The notes under the pieces: generated by a model
Seen by the model: only the letters and a program-made list of their open reading frames with translations
Database searches by the model: none
Told to the model about the DNA's origin: nothing
Made by a program: the position numbers and the translations under genes
Source: Endozoicomonadaceae bacterium
GTDB taxonomy: Bacteria; Pseudomonadota; Gammaproteobacteria; Pseudomonadales; Endozoicomonadaceae
DNA length: 64,000 nt
Assembly: GCA_023146365.1 (NCBI GenBank)
Contig: JAGLCE010000026.1
Coordinates: forward strand, 19,113-83,112
Direction: 5' to 3'
In this document: positions 36,512-45,405 of the stretch, piece by piece
Layout: each line of letters opens with the position of its first letter
Position numbering within the stretch: position 1 is the stretch's first letter

Positions 36512-38293
36512 ATGAGCGCAGACGTCATATTGAGAATAATCGATGATAACGACAGGGATGAGATCTGGTATTGCGACCAGCTGTTATTGCTGGGCCAGCT
36601 GATCGGATGGGCTTGGCTTGAGAAGCACGAGCGACTGCCTTCATCACTTTCTATCACCAAATTACAGCCAGCAACCATTAAGGAGACGTTCGCCCAACTA
36701 GCAGCCCTGAGTGATCCCACCTGCTATCCGGAGATTTTTTGCTTCCACTGCTTGCAAGGCATCCCTCAGAGCAAGGTTGATACCCTGATCAACAATTTAA
36801 CCAAAGCGTTGCGTGCGGAGCTGATTATTTACTCCGAAATACCGCACACCTTACAGCAGCTGATCAACCGTGCAGGTATTCAGACGCCTTTCTGGACTCT
36901 GCCTGATGATATTGTCGAGTTAATGACAGTGCTGATCTCTCCCAAGCAGAATTCATCCTGCTACTGTCCGTTTAATGGCACTTTGTCGCTTGCTCATCAC
37001 CTCGCAGACAAACAGCAGAATGTCTATACCGAGCTTCAGCAAGGAAATCCACTACCCTATCTCACCAATCTTCTATCAGACTTGGCCATCGAGCATCGGA
37101 TCAGTCACCCGATCTTCGATCCATCCTGGCAGCAACCAGGCACCTTGACACAATTCGACTACTGCTTCGCTTGCCCACCCTCAAAACAGCGCTACAACGT
37201 CAAGCGAATCAATGATCTCTATGGTCGATTTCCTGAACAGCCACTGTATGGCGATGTTATCCATATCCGTCATTTACTAGCCCATTGTCGTAAACAAACT
37301 ATTACAGTCATCACAGAATCAGTCCTGCAAAGAACCGCAGGCAAAGAACGGAATTTCAAAAAACAACTGCTTGAAGAAGGTCTAGTGAAAGCCATCATTC
37401 GACTGCCTGCATCAGCCTTTACACCTTACCGTGATAATCCTTGCCTCATCATCCTGGATAAACAACAACACCATAATGACATGATGATTTTCGACGCTTC
37501 AGTTGATTATTTTCGGACTAAAACAAAACGCAAGCAAGTTTATCCACAGCACAAAACAGTTCGAAACATTGAGATTATCCACCAGCAGATTGAAGCTCAT
37601 GAAATAACATCATACTCACAACAGGTGTCGTATAATCAGATTATAGAGAACAATTATAACATGCAGATTCATCGCTACCTCAAGCACCCGACACTCACAC
37701 GATTAAAACCTGTACTACAGGAAACCGTACCTTTATCAGAACTTACGGATCTTATTCGTGGTCAGTCCGTCACATCATCTAATACCGTCAACGGTGATCA
37801 ATTTTTGGAGGTCATGGTCTCTGATATCAGTGTGGAAGGCATTGTTGAGAGAGCAGGGAAGCCAATCATCGTTACCGATCACCTGGAACGCGCCATACAG
37901 CAGCGATTAAAACCCGGCGACATTCTGCTGGTTATCAAAGGACAAACCGGAAAAATCGGACTAGTACCCACCATCTGCGGAAACAACTGGATTGCCAGTC
38001 AATCCTTTCAAATTATACGACTAAAGAAAGGTATATGGATAAAAGATCCTATCGTGCTCTTTCAGTATCTCTGCTCATCGGCGGGTCAGGCGTTACTTCA
38101 ACAACGACGATCCGGCGCTTCGGTACCGTTACTACAGACCCACGACATCAAAAAATTACCCATTCCAAAAATGTCAGATGAAGAACAGGTAATGGCGCGT
38201 AAAAACTGGGAAGAAATTCGTCACATTCACTCAGAGATCCGTTTTTTACAAGATAAAGCGGTGACCTTTAAACAGAAAATCTGGAAAACCTGA
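36512..38293 (+). CDS. Orphan type I methylase/specificity-like fusion with degenerate MTase motifs
   Basis: The 593-residue protein is built like HsdM joined to an HsdS target-recognition domain. The N-terminal 330 residues follow the adenine-methylase fold, with HsdM-like KGERNFKKQLLEEGLVKAIIRLPASAF (about 277-303). The SAM-binding motif I, usually DPACGSGG, is CYCPFNGT (150-157), and the catalytic NPPF/Y is CPPS (221-224). Residues about 400-570 resemble a specificity domain: LTDLIRGQSV, LKPGDILLVIKGQTGKIGLV and the SGASVPLLQTHDIKKLPIP ending. No restriction subunit is nearby. It probably binds DNA but may not methylate it. Confidence 0.7.
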   Translation: MSADVILRIIDDNDRDEIWYCDQLLLLGQLIGWAWLEKHERLPSSLSITKLQPATIKETFAQLAALSDPTCYPEIFCFHCLQGIPQSKVDTLINNLTKALRAELIIYSEIPHTLQQLINRAGIQTPFWTLPDDIVELMTVLISPKQNSSCYCPFNGTLSLAHHLADKQQNVYTELQQGNPLPYLTNLLSDLAIEHRISHPIFDPSWQQPGTLTQFDYCFACPPSKQRYNVKRINDLYGRFPEQPLYGDVIHIRHLLAHCRKQTITVITESVLQRTAGKERNFKKQLLEEGLVKAIIRLPASAFTPYRDNPCLIILDKQQHHNDMMIFDASVDYFRTKTKRKQVYPQHKTVRNIEIIHQQIEAHEITSYSQQVSYNQIIENNYNMQIHRYLKHPTLTRLKPVLQETVPLSELTDLIRGQSVTSSNTVNGDQFLEVMVSDISVEGIVERAGKPIIVTDHLERAIQQRLKPGDILLVIKGQTGKIGLVPTICGNNWIASQSFQIIRLKKGIWIKDPIVLFQYLCSSAGQALLQQRRSGASVPLLQTHDIKKLPIPKMSDEEQVMARKNWEEIRHIHSEIRFLQDKAVTFKQKIWKT

Positions 38294-38437
38294 GAATGAG
38301 TTACGCCACCATGCTCTCTTCAACCGCTAGATTGCCACAATATTTGGTATTATTTATCAATTAGCAGATACTATACAGATAACTTTCCGGCGTCCCATGA
38401 AGGAATGTCACAACCCTTATCAATGCGATAAATAACT

Positions 38438-40105
38438 ATGGCTCAATACGTTTACACCATGAATCGGGTGAGCAAAATCGTGCCTCCCAAGCGCCAGATA
38501 TTGAAAAACATATCCCTCTCCTTCTTCCCTGGCGCCAAGATCGGCGTACTAGGACTCAACGGCTCTGGCAAATCCACCTTGTTGCGCATCATGGCCGGTA
38601 TTGATCCCGATTTCGACGGTGAAGCCCGCGCCCAGTCCGGCATCAACGTCGGTTATCTGCCTCAAGAGCCTCAGCTGGATATCAAAAAGACCGTCCGTGG
38701 AGTGGTCGAAGAAGCACTGGGTGAATTGAAAGAAGCTCAACAAAAGCTGGATGAAGTCTACGCCGCCTACGCTGATCCTGATGCCGATTTTGATAAACTG
38801 GCCGCCGAACAAGCCCGTCTAGAAAATATCATTGAGGCGTCCGACGCCCACAACCTCGACCGCAAGCTGGATGTTGCAGCCGATGCCCTTCGCCTGCCCG
38901 AATGGGACGCTCTTATCAAAAACCTCTCAGGGGGTGAGCGTCGTCGGGTAGCGCTGTGTCGCTTGCTGCTCTCCGAACCGGACATGCTACTACTCGACGA
39001 ACCGACCAACCACTTGGATGCAGAGTCTGTTGCCTGGCTGGAGCGATTCCTTTGCGAATACTCCGGCACGGTTGTTGCCATCACCCACGACCGCTACTTT
39101 TTGGACAACGCCGCCGGCTGGATTTTGGAACTGGACCGTGGCGAAGGTATCCCTTACGAGGGTAACTATAGTTCCTGGCTGGAGCAGAAAGAACAGCGCC
39201 TTGAGATGGAACAGAAGCAACAAGATGCCCATCGAAAGGCCATGAAAAACGAGCTCGAATGGGTACGTTCCAATGCTAAGGGTCGTCAGTCCAAGAGCAA
39301 GGCCCGTCTGGCTCGGTTCGAGGAGATGCAGTCTCAAGACTTCCAAAACCGTAACGAAACCAACGAAATCTACATTCCACCCGGTCCGCGTTTGGGTGAC
39401 AAGGTCATCGAATTCAACCATGTATCCAAAGGCTTTGACGACCGTTTACTGATTGATGACCTGAGTTTCAGCGTGCCACAAGGTGCTATTGTCGGCATCA
39501 TCGGCGGTAACGGTGCTGGGAAATCCACTCTGTTCAAAATGATCATGGGTCGCGAGCAACCAGACTCTGGCAGTATCGAAACCGGTGAAAGCGTCAAGAT
39601 CGCTTTCGTCGAACAGATGCGCGACGAGATGGACAACACGAAAACCGTATGGGAACTGGTGTCTGAAGGTTCCGACACCCTGAATATCGGCAACTATGAG
39701 GTCTCTTCCCGCGCCTATCTTGGCCGGTTTAACTTCAAGGGTTCCGATCAACAAAAACGAGTCGGCGAATTGTCCGGGGGCGAGCGCGGTCGCCTGCAGT
39801 TAGCATGTACTCTGAAAGAAGGCGGCAACGTGTTACTGCTAGACGAACCCTCTAACGACCTCGACGTGGAAACCCTGCGAGCTCTCGAAGAAGCCATGCT
39901 AGCCTTCCCAGGCTGTGCGATGGTGATCTCCCACGACCGCTGGTTCCTAGATCGGGTAGCCACCCATATTTTGGCCTACGAGGGTGACTCCAAGGCGGCC
40001 TTCTTTGAAGGCAACTACACCGAGTACGAAGCGGATCGTGTCGCTCGTCTGGGTCCTGACGCTGCAGGCCCTCGTCGAATCAAATACAAACGTATCAACG
40101 CCTGA
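38438..40105 (+). CDS. ettA: Energy-dependent translational throttle protein EttA (ABC-F)
   Basis: EttA is a ribosome-associated ABC-F ATPase that acts at the E site and gates the first steps of elongation according to ATP/ADP ratio. The protein has 555 residues, typical for the family. Two ABC domains are present: Walker A GLNGSGKST and GGNGAGKST, signatures LSGGERRR and LSGGERGR, and Walker B LLLDEPTNHLD and LLLDEPSNDLD. The basic linker between them has NAKGRQSKSKARLARFEE. It borders the accessory island. Confidence 0.95.
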   Translation: MAQYVYTMNRVSKIVPPKRQILKNISLSFFPGAKIGVLGLNGSGKSTLLRIMAGIDPDFDGEARAQSGINVGYLPQEPQLDIKKTVRGVVEEALGELKEAQQKLDEVYAAYADPDADFDKLAAEQARLENIIEASDAHNLDRKLDVAADALRLPEWDALIKNLSGGERRRVALCRLLLSEPDMLLLDEPTNHLDAESVAWLERFLCEYSGTVVAITHDRYFLDNAAGWILELDRGEGIPYEGNYSSWLEQKEQRLEMEQKQQDAHRKAMKNELEWVRSNAKGRQSKSKARLARFEEMQSQDFQNRNETNEIYIPPGPRLGDKVIEFNHVSKGFDDRLLIDDLSFSVPQGAIVGIIGGNGAGKSTLFKMIMGREQPDSGSIETGESVKIAFVEQMRDEMDNTKTVWELVSEGSDTLNIGNYEVSSRAYLGRFNFKGSDQQKRVGELSGGERGRLQLACTLKEGGNVLLLDEPSNDLDVETLRALEEAMLAFPGCAMVISHDRWFLDRVATHILAYEGDSKAAFFEGNYTEYEADRVARLGPDAAGPRRIKYKRINA

Positions 40106-40487
40106 TCATTGATCGGTTCAGATCACAATAAAGGCTGCAATGATGAATCTTGTTGATCATGTGCGTTGCTGGTCGTTTTTAGCGAGATTCAATAGCAACC
40201 TAATAAAAAGAGTGATCTTCCTTTAATCAGGACGGCACTTTCATATTGAAACTGAGACTCATTCCTCACCTCTATTTATGAGTGCGGGAACTATGATATG
40301 AAGTGTACAGCATCTGACTCACATATAAAATTTCAGGCAATTGCACTTATTGTATTAATCCAACTCTAATTATTAAAAATAACAAAATTCCACATTAGTA
40401 AAAATTAATCGAACTAAAAATAAAATAAAAACTCGAATGCATTAACACCATTAATCAATTAACTAACAGTTTAACGAAGATAACCGC
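40106..40487. other. A+T-rich gap at the left edge of the accessory island
   Basis: Base composition changes here from about half G+C to strongly A+T-rich, with runs such as attattaaaaataacaaaattcc. I see no gene, terminator or clear promoter. It presumably holds the promoter of the SET-like gene. Confidence 0.5.
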
Positions 40488-41177
40488 ATGATACACACTA
40501 TTCCAAACGATACACCCAACACAAACGTTACACGTTTAAATATTCAACAGTTATCGTCTTGTGAAGAAACATCCTCTCATTTTAATGATCGCTATGTTCG
40601 TATCAAGCCCACTAAGTCACTAGACATGCAATGCAGAATAAAAACAAAAACAGAAAGAGCACGCCATTTTAAAATATGCAAAAGCAAAGTAAAATATATT
40701 CACTCTATCGGAGACTATCTAACATTAAAAAACACTCCTTATTTAGGTCATGGACAGAGAGGTATATTTGTCAACAAATACACTTTTAAGAGAGGTGAAA
40801 TCATCACATGGTTCGATGGAACACATAAAGAAGTATCAGCTAAAGACAAAGACAAAATAAAAAAAACTTCATTAATACACCAAACCATAAGCATTAATCA
40901 ACACAGCATTATTATCTGCAATAAAAACCCTAACAACGGAAAAGGTGGCGGATACTTTGCTAACTACGGAATCAGTAAATCAGCCGCAAACAAGCATAAT
41001 TTAAAGATGTTCACCTCCAATACAAAAATAAAAATCTATATGCTTAATGGTCACCTAAAGCCCGTCCTAGTTGCCACAAGAGACATTCACAACAATGAAC
41101 AGTTATTCATTCCAAGAAGAGGTATGGGGTTAGAGGAAGCTATCAAAAAAAATTTGCTCTCCCTGAAAAAGAAATAA
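40488..41177 (+). CDS. SET-domain-like protein, candidate host-directed effector
   Basis: The 229-residue product is basic and Lys/Asn-rich. Residues 85-208 follow the SET methyltransferase layout. GHGQRGIFVNKYTFKRGEII (87-106) matches the SET-N pattern of G-x-G followed by a short strand and GE-I-x-x-F/Y-x-G. GGGYFANYG (153-161), then AANKHN, stands where INHSCxPN is expected, and ATRDIHNNEQLFI (196-208) matches the A-x-x-D-I-x-x-G-E-E-L step. The NHS/C motif is altered, so activity is uncertain. SET proteins methylate lysines, classically of histones. The gene is very A+T-rich and 17 bp upstream of the zinc-finger gene. The start is the ATG after a weak GAAG. Confidence 0.65.
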   Translation: MIHTIPNDTPNTNVTRLNIQQLSSCEETSSHFNDRYVRIKPTKSLDMQCRIKTKTERARHFKICKSKVKYIHSIGDYLTLKNTPYLGHGQRGIFVNKYTFKRGEIITWFDGTHKEVSAKDKDKIKKTSLIHQTISINQHSIIICNKNPNNGKGGGYFANYGISKSAANKHNLKMFTSNTKIKIYMLNGHLKPVLVATRDIHNNEQLFIPRRGMGLEEAIKKNLLSLKKK

Positions 41178-41194
41178 TACAAAACATAAAAGAT

Positions 41195-41722
41195 ATGTGT
41201 AAATTTTGCAACCTTTGTAATGTTTATTTCATGAGTAAAACATTATTGAAACAACACACAGACAACGTACATTCAAATGAAAATAAAAAAAACACTCATG
41301 AAAAAACTTTATCGTCCCATAAAAACAATAATAAAAAAGAAAAACCATCCATCTGCACTATATGCAAGAAAGCTTTCTCATATCAACGAAACCTAAAACG
41401 ACATGAAAATATTGTTCATTATATGAAACCGTCAAGCTTTGAATGCTTTACGTGTGGAGCTTCATTTAGGACGGCCGGTACACTAAGAGCACATAATAAT
41501 TCTGTTCATACGAAAAAATCCGAGTACAAATTCCATTGTAATATCTGTCAAAAACAATTCTCGACTAAAATTAGATTGCAGACCCACATGTCATCACACA
41601 CAAATAATTACAATTATTCATGTAAATACTGTGCCAAAACATATAAACACTCTTCCTCAAAAAGTAGACATGAAAAACAAAGTCATCTACTCCAGCTCGA
41701 TAAAATTTCACAGGGATTATAA
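41195..41722 (+). CDS. Five-finger C2H2 zinc-finger protein, eukaryotic type
   Basis: The 175-residue protein contains five classical C-x2-C-x12-H-x3/4-H fingers: 5-26, 54-75, 84-105, 115-135 and 143-164. Each has the conserved aromatic after the cysteine pair, and fingers 1-4 also keep the helix Leu. Helix positions -1/2/3/6 differ between fingers (for example Tyr/Arg/Asn/Arg in finger 2), as in sequence-specific DNA-binding arrays. The linker between fingers 4 and 5 has canonical length, although TGEKP is not kept. A Lys/Asn-rich spacer separates fingers 1 and 2. Bacterial Ros-type zinc fingers carry a single finger, so this array is of eukaryotic style. A+T-rich and probably cotranscribed with the SET-like gene. 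Confidence 0.88.
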   Translation: MCKFCNLCNVYFMSKTLLKQHTDNVHSNENKKNTHEKTLSSHKNNNKKEKPSICTICKKAFSYQRNLKRHENIVHYMKPSSFECFTCGASFRTAGTLRAHNNSVHTKKSEYKFHCNICQKQFSTKIRLQTHMSSHTNNYNYSCKYCAKTYKHSSSKSRHEKQSHLLQLDKISQGL

Positions 41723-41735
41723 TTTTTACCCATGA

Positions 41736-41910
41736 ACTTCATTGATGATTAATATGCCTGTAGGCCTTACTTTTAAAGGCTTGTAAAGATGAAACCGGTT
41801 ATTTAGAAATCCAGCATCTTGATGAGTTTTAAATGATGATTTTTCATTTTACAACCCTTGCGGTATAGGAATATATGCCATGTTTTATACATTTAAAGTC
41901 ACAAATCAAG
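41736..41910 (+). repeat. Divergent ~170-bp repeat, copy A
   Basis: This copy aligns with 46275-46435 in the same orientation at roughly 65-70% identity by eye. Shared anchors are gtaggcctt, then a region with gatgaa, ctkgatgagttt and gttacaa/tttacaa. In copy A no frame is open. It may be a decayed IS end or coding piece present on both sides of the island. The rest of 41723-42163 holds no gene I can support. Confidence 0.55.
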
Positions 41911-42163
41911 GTATAAATATCACACCTATATGAACGAAAAAATCATCAGTGGCCTTCTTGTCGCTTCGACTGTTATTCTTAAAGTGTCAACCCGCGTCAG
42001 AAATTTTTGTCGGTTTTCCGTCTTTCCCACTGTACTCGCAACTGGAACCCTGAAGGATCTATTGCCTTAAATTCGGATAAGATGATGAGAATCGAAAGAA
42101 GCCACTTAAAAACGCGACAACTATCTTGAAAATTACCGGTACAAACATGTTGCTAAAACATGA

Positions 42164-42745
42164 TCAACTGGGTGAAGACATACCAACATCTTCGAACTCT
42201 TCTGATGTCACACCACAGAGATTGAATAACATTATTATTATCGATATAGAATAGTCGACGAATTTATTCTTATTGAAAAACGATGGACCGCATTTTAACA
42301 GATGCCGTAAATCATCATGGTAAGAAGGGTAAATAAGATTAAGACTAACGAGAAACGATGAAAAGAAAGGAATACTTATGATGCAATAATCCATCATTGT
42401 CTTAGGCCCATCAACCTCCTTCGAAAGCATACTCATACCTTTAATAGTATTATTTTTGCTAAGTTTATAAAACAAGAAAGGACCCATTATTACCAAAGGA
42501 AACACAGCTGTTGCTAAAGCTCCTCTGAACCTAGAGGATAGATCCATTCCTTGATTACGGCTATTATAAAAGCTTTTAGCACCGACTAGCAGGCCTGTTA
42601 CTGGAAAAAAAAATGTACCTGTTCCTATACAAACAATACAAACAGCTCTTTTAACAAAAACAAACCCCCTTCTTTCAGTACATAATTGCTGTGTCTTATA
42701 ATCACCAATACTACAGCTTAAATTATTATCACTTATATCCATCAT
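42164..42745 (-). CDS. Hypothetical multi-pass membrane protein
   Basis: From the ATG at 42745 the product is about 193 residues. Hydrophobic segments are near residues 32-58 (AVCIVCIGTGTFFFPVTGLL), 72-94 (FRGALATAVFPLVIMGPFLF), 121-140 (CIISIPFFSSFLVSLNLIY) and possibly 166-180. No family recognised. TAGGG lies 7 nt upstream of the start. A+T-rich like the rest of the island. It could be an island-specific membrane protein of a symbiont, but nothing shows its role. Confidence 0.5.
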   Translation of the reverse strand: MMDISDNNLSCSIGDYKTQQLCTERRGFVFVKRAVCIVCIGTGTFFFPVTGLLVGAKSFYNSRNQGMDLSSRFRGALATAVFPLVIMGPFLFYKLSKNNTIKGMSMLSKEVDGPKTMMDYCIISIPFFSSFLVSLNLIYPSYHDDLRHLLKCGPSFFNKNKFVDYSISIIIMLFNLCGVTSEEFEDVGMSSPS

Positions 42746-43244
42746 TAACACACCCTAGTAGTGTTTTAAAAATAACTATTCTATTTATAAATTTAGTATC
42801 TCTATAATTTAAAAAAGATAGCTTTCCCTATAACAGGCTTCACTAAGCATATCTAATAAAATATGTTATATGATGACCCAGTCATTAAAATAAAAAGTTT
42901 TATATTTATAGAAGGCTTCACACGTATTCGACCTTAACCTTTATACTTGTTAGGTGTTTGTTTGTATAAAAAGTTCATTTTTACACAGTTTTTTATTCCA
43001 TGTATCAGCATGCATAGTTGCCTTGTCGCTTTCGTCACACATCTTCGACCCATCTGGACAAGTACCATCACATTGTTCTGGCTATTAATATTTTCCCTAT
43101 GGATATCAGTGGCTAGAGGCTTCTGGAATTCGACAATAAAGAAGTTTATTGTCATTTTCTAGTCTTACGGACAACGTCCATTTTGTCGACCCAAGGTAAA
43201 CAACTTTTATTGCGGAATTACCAAAGGTGAATTTATCGATTATT
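42746..43244. other. Non-coding or decayed stretch inside the island
   Basis: A+T-rich. Two overlapping short frames on opposite strands (42934-43155 minus, 42947-43162 plus) exist, but neither has a ribosome site or recognisable family, and at most one could be real. Confidence 0.4.
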
Positions 43245-44870
43245 CTATTTTCTCATATCGGTGAGTCTCTTCTGAATATATTGTAACTCCCCCTGATTTT
43301 TTAGTAAACGAGCGACGCCACCGCCTATGGCATAAGTGTTCTCAGAATTACAGCTTTCATTTTGCCAACCAAGCACATGCCACCCCTTACCGATCAATTC
43401 ATCTTTTATATAATTTAAACCCATATCCGTTTCTTTTCTTGTGCAGAGGTAGCCGTTTTTGTCATCCGTTGTCATTGTTGAAATAGGAGCAATACGAAAT
43501 TTATGTTTCATCTCTGAATATTGTCCATTCAGTAGCTGTTCTACATAAAACATAACTGTAGCTTGATTCGAGCCATTTGTGTCTGTTTTCCAGTCTCCGT
43601 TCTCGTAAGTATCAATAATTCTTTCTGTTTGATCATGATTAGCGGAGTAAGTAATAGCAACGCCAGGAACATTAGGATTAGCAGCTAACACACTACGAGC
43701 TTTCTTCAGTATAGTTTCAGCTTGATCAATCGCTCTTACTCTTGAATAGTTAATAAAAAAAGATTCTAGCTTCCCTGTCGTTGGAACACCAGCTATTTTA
43801 GACTCATCAACATTTTCTGTTTTCTTAGTTTCGGTGTTTACTACACTCTCTGTCTTGTTATTAAATATTTCACTTGCTAGTTTTTTTGTATGTGTATTAA
43901 TACCATGTTCTTTTTCTTTATATTTTTTATCGCCATTTTCCTTGCCACTAACATCATTACCAAGATCGTTGTTACCATCAGGTTTGTCGTATTTCTTCTT
44001 CAAGAATAAGGATGATTTGAAATCCTCAGAGTTATCTCTAGACGATATTTTTATGTTGAAACTCTCATATTTCTGCTCTCCATTTTCTTCCCTTTCGAAG
44101 ATATTCGTCGTTCTCCCATGAATAACATAAGTCTCAGGTCTCATTTTTACTTTTTGGATCAAATCCTCTACCACATTTTTATGGCCGCCCTCGTCCGACG
44201 AAAGCGTAGTCAAAGTCCTTTCTGTGTTAAAAATTTCATCAGAATGCGTACTGCTATCAAATCCTTTGAACTTATCATTTAAATGATCACCTAACAAACA
44301 AATAGATTCATTGATCACCTCATAGATATCCATCCCATCCATAAGAGCTGTGTCCGGAGGAATCAACGAGATAAGTTGTTCGCTATTTCCTAAATAAATT
44401 TCAACCTTCAGCCCTGGATTCACGTCAAGCCCATTTATCGCAGCGATTAAAGCATTGTAAGGTGTTATATCGCTTTTCGCTGAACTCATTGATGTTTTTA
44501 TTTTGTTAAGAATTTCCATCGCATTATCGATACTGCGATTCTCTTTCGACGTAGAATATAAACCACTAAGAGTGCTAAACAGTTCTTTTTCTTTAGGAGA
44601 CAATGATTCATATGAAGAATTATTCTCCGGCTGACTGCTCGACGAAAGAGGCTGGCCAGTATTATGAGCCACATGATACTCCTTAAGACCACGAGAAGTA
44701 ACAATGCTCTCTAAAGGATTCATTGTCGTTAATGGCTGGCCTTTGTTTACACTTACATTATGAGAACCCATTTTTTTAGAATCCACCTCCCCTTCGCTTG
44801 ACGCTGATTCCTCATGCGCAAGAGAAGGAAGGTTTTGGTTAAGACTATTGGAGGGAATCGAACTAGACAT
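43245..44870 (-). CDS. 541-residue protein of unknown function, effector candidate
   Basis: I do not recognise the family. The N-terminal 90 residues are Ser/Asn/Pro-rich, apparently unstructured and without a Sec signal. They contain a short internal repeat (HNVSVNKGQPLT at 37-48 and HVAHNTGQPLSS at 66-77). A helical region follows, then a Lys/Glu/Asn-rich charged linker about 280-370. The C-terminal domain of about 170 residues has an ITYSANHDQTERIID stretch and ends in GGGVARLLKNQGELQYIQKRL. AAAGGA lies 8 nt before the ATG, supporting a real gene. A disordered polar N-terminus fits a type III secretion substrate, but this is inference. Confidence 0.6.
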   Translation of the reverse strand: MSSSIPSNSLNQNLPSLAHEESASSEGEVDSKKMGSHNVSVNKGQPLTTMNPLESIVTSRGLKEYHVAHNTGQPLSSSSQPENNSSYESLSPKEKELFSTLSGLYSTSKENRSIDNAMEILNKIKTSMSSAKSDITPYNALIAAINGLDVNPGLKVEIYLGNSEQLISLIPPDTALMDGMDIYEVINESICLLGDHLNDKFKGFDSSTHSDEIFNTERTLTTLSSDEGGHKNVVEDLIQKVKMRPETYVIHGRTTNIFEREENGEQKYESFNIKISSRDNSEDFKSSLFLKKKYDKPDGNNDLGNDVSGKENGDKKYKEKEHGINTHTKKLASEIFNNKTESVVNTETKKTENVDESKIAGVPTTGKLESFFINYSRVRAIDQAETILKKARSVLAANPNVPGVAITYSANHDQTERIIDTYENGDWKTDTNGSNQATVMFYVEQLLNGQYSEMKHKFRIAPISTMTTDDKNGYLCTRKETDMGLNYIKDELIGKGWHVLGWQNESCNSENTYAIGGGVARLLKNQGELQYIQKRLTDMRK

Positions 44871-45023
44871 AAGTCAATCCTTTCTATCTTATGGACGATC
44901 TGATTACAGACATATTTATTAAAACCGTGCTTCATAACCTGAACATTTCGGCCAATGAGACCATTGATTCAGACTGCATTAAAACACCAATCGCTAGATG
45001 CTAAAAGCAAGGGTGAGCGCCAC

Positions 45024-45185
45024 TTAATCCTCGTTATTGAGATCCAGGAAATCACCTGTCGCTGAAATATTCTATGGTAACAATACCTTGAAATTCTCTA
45101 CCACTTTCGCATAAGGAAGCCTCTTTAACATCCCATACAAGTCATACTCAAACCAGTTCGCCTGTACAAATTTTATAATATCGAA
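45024..45185 (-). pseudogene. IS66-family transposase C-terminal remnant
   Basis: The minus strand reads FVQANWFEYDLYGMLKRLPY, then AKVVENFKVLLP, a stop where Trp is expected, then NISATGDFLDLNNED. This is the IS66 C-terminal pattern (locus for ...L-x-x-L-P-x-A-x-T-V-E-D-x-E-A-L-L-P-W-N). Only this tail survives, so it is a scar. The island-side sequence 44871-45023 shows nothing. Confidence 0.6.
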
Positions 45186-45340
45186 CTACTCCCTAGATTT
45201 CAACAATAACGGACACACTTGGAATGAATTTGAGAGCCAACTGCTCGTTTGATAACGGTGGTGAGTTCACTGGCCACGCAGTAAGCGCCCATTTTTCGAC
45301 GTACTTGTCCTTTTTTAAATCCGCGAAATTATTTAATTTT

Positions 45341-45405
45341 TTAAATATCCCAGGCCAGCAAAGCCTCAATCTCCTCAACCGTTTCGGTGTAGGGTAGTTT
45401 GGTCA
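45341..45405 (-). pseudogene. Second IS66-type C-terminal scrap
   Basis: In a frame different from the adjoining IS256 remnant the minus strand reads LTKLPYTETVEEIEALLAWDI and then a stop, again the IS66 C-terminal motif. It abuts the IS256 piece without a gap, so one element broke the other, or a deletion joined them. Confidence 0.55.

Noticed and set aside
36324..36515. 63-codon frame overlapping the methylase-like gene by ATGA
   Set aside because: Starts only at a TTG without a ribosome site in A+T-rich sequence and looks like unselected sequence; overlap alone is not enough.
42934..43162. Pair of short frames on opposite strands in the island
   Set aside because: They overlap each other almost fully, neither has a ribosome site, and no family is recognised; possibly decayed sequence.
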